This document shows positions 7,250 through 7,688 of a stretch of DNA of 7,688 bases, one piece after another. The stretch spans positions 1 to 7,688 of the forward strand of contig JBEKEO010000148.1 of the NCBI GenBank assembly GCA_050013795.1, in the 5' to 3' direction. The notes beneath the pieces are model-generated. The model was not told the origin of the DNA. It did not search any database and worked only from the letters and a program-made list of their open reading frames with translations. This DNA comes from CAWHOW01 sp050013795 (GTDB taxonomy: Bacteria; Bacteroidota; Bacteroidia; Bacteroidales; CG2-30-32-10). Position 1 is the first letter of the stretch, and each line of letters opens with the position of its first letter. Both the position numbers and the translations under genes were made by a program.

Positions 7250-7271
7250 GTTTGGAAAAGAAAGCATCAAG

Positions 7272-7306
7272 AAAAGGGCTTCGCTTTCTTTAGCGAAGCC
7301 CTTTTT
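7272..7306 (+). terminator. Intrinsic terminator of the three-gene operon
   Basis: A perfect 14-bp stem (AAAAGGGCTTCGCT, 7272-7285, with 7292-7305) closes a 6-nt TTCTTT loop. The T-run at 7302-7306 overlaps the stem end. It starts 22 nt after the hydrolase stop codon. The A-run on the other side of the stem could allow weak termination from the opposite strand. Confidence 0.93.
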
Positions 7307-7337
7307 ATTCATAAAAGTAAGAAGAACGTGATGGGAA

Positions 7338-7402
7338 ATTGCAGCTCTTTTGCAGCCGAAATAATTTCTGCCTTTAAAGATAGGCTGCAAATGTGCTGCA
7401 AT
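7338..7402 (+). repeat. Structured hairpin repeat, copy B
   Basis: The outer stem ATTGCAGC / GCTGCAAT (7338-7345 with 7395-7402) is perfect. A 3x3 internal loop follows (7346-7348 opposite 7392-7394). The inner stem TTTGCAGCC / GGCTGCAAA (7349-7357 with 7383-7391) is perfect, and the loop is 25 nt. Copy A at 303-371 has nearly the same inner stem, the same internal-loop geometry and a similar loop (TTT.TGC..TTTAAA). Its outer stem has a different sequence that still pairs. It lies 32 nt after the operon terminator and lacks a T-run, so it is not a second terminator of the usual kind. Confidence 0.5.
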
Positions 7403-7442
7403 GTGCAATAGCCAAAACGCCATCGGCGAAAAGTGCGGTGGG

Positions 7443-7456
7443 GTAAAAATTTAAAC
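7443..7456 (-). repeat. Subterminal inverted repeat, right copy
   Basis: GTAAAAATTTAAAC is the exact reverse complement of 233-246. It lies between hairpin copy B and the right attC-like site, just as the left copy lies between the left site and hairpin copy A. The order of elements is therefore mirrored at the two ends of the unit. Confidence 0.4.
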
Positions 7457-7564
7457 TCTTGGGTGGGCTTGAGTGTCGGCTTTTTGTCTTTTGTTGCTGA
7501 ACTGTCAAGTTGCACTGAAGTGTCAGAAGTCAGTCTTTACTTTTTTTAATTTATTGGCGCTTGC

Positions 7565-7688
7565 ACCTAACGGTCGGCATTGCTTGCAGTGGCGGACTTG
7601 TCAGACGAAGTCTGACGTGTCCGCCTTGCTATTGTTATTAAACCACACTGCCCTGCAACGTCAACCACGAGCCATTGAAGCAATGCTA
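7565..7688 (+). repeat. attC-like recombination site (right copy, cut by window end)
   Basis: This second copy has the same orientation as the left copy. Its R'' box is ACCTAAC (7565-7571), which fits RYYYAAC exactly. The window stops at the base equivalent to 124 of the left copy, just before the expected R' box. The differences from the left copy are in the R''/spacer region (7574, 7576) and at 7669-7670, where GA replaces CC. The latter removes the two innermost pairs of the long stem. R'' plus its flank (7557-7571) is complementary to 126-140 at 13 of 15 positions, including nine consecutive pairs (GCACCTAAC with GTTAGGTGC). These are the two ends of the intervening segment, as expected for the site carried by a circular cassette. 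Confidence 0.66.

Larger units (their letters stand above)
7307..7564. other. Non-coding right flank
   Basis: There is no credible gene between the operon terminator and the right attC-like site. The stretch contains hairpin copy B (7338-7402) and the right copy of the 14-nt inverted repeat (7443-7456). GGCGC-TTGCACC just before the repeat extends the pairing between the two unit ends. The reverse-strand open frames here translate the hairpin region and show no protein features. Confidence 0.6.
127..7688 (+). mobile_element. Putative giant integron-like gene cassette (right end beyond window)
   Basis: This is the segment from the left crossover point (G^TT at 126/127) to the right attC-like repeat. 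All four genes read toward the right-hand repeat, the normal gene-to-attC orientation of integron cassettes. The terminal complementarity described for the two repeats supports one unit. At ~7.5 kb with four genes and two terminators it is far larger than the usual one-gene cassette. No integrase, transposase, or target-site duplication other than the repeats themselves is visible. It could instead be a stretch of chromosome between two dispersed repeats, or several cassettes whose internal sites have decayed. Confidence 0.5.

Noticed and set aside
7202..7515. Reverse-strand open frames beyond the operon
   Set aside because: They overlap the hydrolase 3' end, the terminator and hairpin copy B, and carry no recognisable protein features.
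1..7688. Insertion sequence, phage or known defence system
   Set aside because: There is no transposase, integrase, phage structural gene or recognised defence protein. The tail-fibre-like C-terminus at 3635-3874 is common in Bacteroidota surface proteins and carries a signal peptide here, so it does not indicate a prophage.

Overview
The window looks like chromosomal or accessory DNA of a Bacteroidota species. The evidence is a C-terminal type IX secretion (T9SS) sorting domain with its YPNPN start, a '3-coathanger stack'-like segment beside it, the VGIGT...PQ.QLDV / CDFVF.KNY..MP architecture of Bacteroidota collagen-like surface proteins, signal peptides ending in Q, AT-rich leaders without a clear Shine-Dalgarno, and AT-rich intergenic DNA. 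No rRNA, tRNA, CRISPR array, transposase or integrase gene was found.

Layout. Two nearly identical ~120-nt structured repeats bracket the window (1-132, and 7565 to the window end, where it is cut off). They have the anatomy of integron attC sites: RYYYAAC/GTTRRRY-type end boxes, a long imperfect inner stem with one unpaired base, and a variable centre. The first bases after the left crossover point (TTAGGT at 127-132) are complementary to the R'' box of the right copy (ACCTAAC at 7565-7571), not to the R'' of the left copy (GCATAAC at 1-7). That exchange of partners is what a cassette junction predicts. I therefore read about 127-7688 as one unusually large (~7.5 kb) cassette-like unit with all genes on the + strand. 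This is inferred from sequence; no integrase is visible.

Inside the unit, 133-608 is non-coding and holds a strong hairpin (303-371). A near relative of that hairpin, with the same design, lies at the other end (7338-7402). Next comes a nested 21/42/84-bp tandem array (609-839), then an unrecognised 326-residue cytoplasmic-type protein (916-1896) with its own terminator. After an 18-nt palindrome with a third half-site (1952-1988) come three closely spaced genes that are probably an operon. They encode a collagen-like secreted protein with a tail-fibre-type C-terminus (2126-3874), a small Cys-rich putative lipoprotein (3899-4444), and a 932-residue multidomain alpha/beta-hydrolase exported by T9SS (4451-7249). 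A perfect 14-bp stem-loop terminator (7272-7306) ends the operon.

How the genes may work together (inference): the three operon genes all encode envelope or secreted products, so a surface adhesion/esterase module is plausible. The first gene is transcriptionally separate, and no link to the others is visible beyond sharing the unit.
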